Shown: positions 62,662 to 64,000 of the stretch, piece after piece
Layout of the letters: every line of letters starts with the position of its first letter
How positions within the stretch are numbered: position 1 is the first letter of the stretch
DNA from: JBBDIX01 sp040880235
Lineage (GTDB): Bacteria; Actinomycetota; Nitriliruptoria; Nitriliruptorales; Nitriliruptoraceae
Direction of reading: 5' to 3'
Length of the DNA stretch: 64,000 nucleotides
Assembly: GCA_040880235.1 (NCBI GenBank)
Contig: JBBDIX010000073.1
Location: 14,795 to 78,794 of the forward strand
The notes under the pieces: generated by a model
Told to the model about the DNA's origin: nothing
Database searches by the model: none
What the model saw: the letters and a program-made list of their open reading frames with translations, nothing else
Position numbers and translations under genes: made by a program

Positions 62662-63933
62662 TCAATGCGAGACCTCGTGCAGCTTGCGGGTCGGGGGAGT
62701 GGCGACGGTCAGGTGTGCACCAGAGCCATTCCCGCTGCTCCTGGGGAAGAGGGATGCGAAGGGTGTGGGGCGGGTGAGCAGGTAGCCCTGTGCGCTGTGG
62801 ACACCGAGTCCGGTCAGCATCTGGAGTTCTGCGGGGGTCTCGACCTGTTCGGCGATGACGGTGACGCCGGTGTCGCGTGCGAAGGTGGTCAGGGCGGTGA
62901 CCATGGCCTGTTTGCCGGGCCGGTCGTTGACGTCGCGGACCAGCACACCGTCGAGCTTGAGCATGTGGGGTTCGAGTTCGAGGATGTGGTGCAGACCGGA
63001 GAACCCGGTCCCGACGTCGTCGATGGCCAGACGTGTCCCCAGTCCGGTGAGCGTACGGATCGCGTTCTGCAGACCGGGGTAGTCCTGGACCGGGACGTGT
63101 TCGGTCAGTTCCAGCACGATCCGTTCCGCCCCGGCGACACGTACGAGGTCGGTCAGGCGGGGGTCGAGGATGGTGTCGGGTCCGGCGTTGACCGCGAGGT
63201 AGGACTGGCCGGGAAGGTCGGGCAGGACCGTGACCGCGGCACGGATCGCGGCGAGTTCCACCTCGACCCCGACCCCGAGTTGTGCCGCCTCGGCGAACAC
63301 GACGGCCGGCCCTCCGGGCAGGTCGGGGAACCGTGCGAGCGCCTCGAACCCGACCCACCGGCCCGTGTCCAGCCCTACGATCGGTTGCAACCAGATCGCG
63401 AAGTCCCTGCCGTGTTCGAGGTCGAGCAGCCGCTGCCGACGCTGCTCACGGTCCTGACGTTGGTCCTCGGACTGTTCGACGTACCCGGCCACGAGACGGG
63501 CCAGCATCCGCACCACCGCCAGGTCCCGTTCCCCGAGATGGTCCAGTACCTCGTGACTGAACCCGCAGAACGTGCCGTAGGTCGCCCCGTCCGAGAACAC
63601 CAGAGGGATGCTGAAGTGTGTCCCGACCGGGAGGTCGGACGTCACCGCCATCGCCCCCGCGATCGGGTCGTCCTTCGGATCCACCATGAACTCGGGCATC
63701 CGGCCGGCTGCGACGTGGTGACAGTACGACTCCTCTGCAGGATCCGAACCGTCCACCTCGATGCCAGACCGGTCAACCGCATCGACATGACGAAACGTCC
63801 GCAACCCGTCCGCCAGCTGCGACACGAACGCCACATCCAGACCCAGATGGGCACGCAACATCCGCAATGCACCATCGATCAGAGCGTCCGGATCGTTCAC
63901 CGCGTGGACGGAAGGATGTTCGAGGAGAGACAT
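62662..63933 (-). CDS. GAF-EAL cyclic-di-GMP phosphodiesterase
   Basis: A 423-residue soluble protein. The GAF domain (about 10-155) includes EESYCHHVAAGRMPEF and GTHFSIPLVFSDGATYGTF, like redox- or light-related GAF domains. The EAL domain (about 165-395) keeps all metal and catalytic residues: EAL 197-199, Asn249, LTE 277-278, DD 305-306 (DDVGTGFSGLHH), Lys327 and AEQVE 361-365. It is therefore probably active, hydrolysing c-di-GMP to pGpG. The ATG at 63933 follows GGAG of a leader hairpin. It heads a minus-strand operon with an unknown protein, a sigma-region-2 protein and a microprotein. Confidence 0.93.
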   Translation of the reverse strand: MSLLEHPSVHAVNDPDALIDGALRMLRAHLGLDVAFVSQLADGLRTFRHVDAVDRSGIEVDGSDPAEESYCHHVAAGRMPEFMVDPKDDPIAGAMAVTSDLPVGTHFSIPLVFSDGATYGTFCGFSHEVLDHLGERDLAVVRMLARLVAGYVEQSEDQRQDREQRRQRLLDLEHGRDFAIWLQPIVGLDTGRWVGFEALARFPDLPGGPAVVFAEAAQLGVGVEVELAAIRAAVTVLPDLPGQSYLAVNAGPDTILDPRLTDLVRVAGAERIVLELTEHVPVQDYPGLQNAIRTLTGLGTRLAIDDVGTGFSGLHHILELEPHMLKLDGVLVRDVNDRPGKQAMVTALTTFARDTGVTVIAEQVETPAELQMLTGLGVHSAQGYLLTRPTPFASLFPRSSGNGSGAHLTVATPPTRKLHEVSH

Positions 63934-63993
63934 GTGTGCTCCGGTCAGGACGGCTTCCCAGGGGGACGCCGTGCCAGGGTCCGGAGCACGATG
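63914..63993 (-). repeat. 80-bp copy of the duplicated leader element (copy A)
   Basis: 77 of 80 positions match copy B at 62523-62601. Similarity ends in the coding part after about seven codons and upstream shortly beyond the hairpin. Confidence 0.95.
63936..63989 (-). promoter_or_regulatory. Shine-Dalgarno-sequestering RNA hairpin, copy A
   Basis: Same fold as copy B: 9-bp GTGCTCCGG / CCGGAGCAC stem with the GGAG five bases before ATG 63933, and the same inner helix with a one-base larger cap (TCCC/GGGA). The promoter lies beyond the window edge. Confidence 0.7.
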
Positions 63994-64000
63994 CGTGTCG

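Overview
The window is about 70% GC, dense with genes, uses many GTG starts and many ATGA/GTGA stop-start overlaps, and carries a clear actinobacterial core. Gene order (tig-clpP-clpX ... valS-folC-ndk ... mreBCD-mrdA-rodA, TIGR03960/TIGR03936, rne/rng ... rplU-rpmA-obgE-proB ... nadD-rsfS) together with a heliorhodopsin gene suggests a deep-branching Actinomycetota, plausibly Nitriliruptoria or a relative. That placement is inference, not a search result.

Layout. 1-7.8 kb is accessory: an amidohydrolase cut by the window edge, a GNAT acetyltransferase remnant, a 1609-residue membrane-anchored protein with repeated cysteine-flanked modules, and a DUF4143-type ATPase. 7.8-14.9 kb is an ion-handling block: a CopB-like copper ATPase with an unusual promoter, a DUF333 lipoprotein, a P2-type cation ATPase, an MgtE-like CBS/cation channel protein, and a heliorhodopsin directly upstream of the MgtE gene on the same strand. 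15.1-27.4 kb is housekeeping: tRNA-Gly, an HPF-like protein, tRNA-Pro, trigger factor, ClpP, ClpX, a serine/threonine dehydratase-like enzyme, two membrane proteins, ValS, FolC, Ndk and a short RadC-like protein. 27.5-30.3 kb is an EAL-GAF-(degenerate GGDEF) signalling protein transcribed away from mreB. 30.5-41.8 kb is the rod-shape cluster (mreB, mreC, mreD, mrdA, rodA) followed by the two TIGR039xx proteins and an RNase E/G with a large insertion in its catalytic core. 41.8-47.2 kb holds a heterodimeric ABC exporter and an unusual aldehyde dehydrogenase-family protein. 47.4-50.7 kb is rplU-rpmA-(terminator)-obgE-proB. 50.7-53.3 kb is a sulfur-transfer module (MBL-rhodanese fusion, TusA, DsrE-like) opposite an ArsR repressor. 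53.3-61.4 kb holds a quinone oxidoreductase, a MoxR ATPase / beta-propeller / VWA operon, an MFS transporter, and nadD-(membrane protein)-rsfS-histidine phosphatase.

The last 2.5 kb holds a tight minus-strand operon: GAF-EAL phosphodiesterase, an unknown protein, a protein made only of ECF sigma region 2, and a 28-residue membrane peptide. An almost identical 80-nt element stands at the start of the EAL gene and again at the start of the unknown gene. It folds into a 9-bp hairpin that contains the Shine-Dalgarno sequence. This looks like an undescribed RNA switch and is, with the heliorhodopsin-MgtE pair, the most interesting thing here.

No CRISPR array, insertion sequence, integrase, rRNA or origin was seen.
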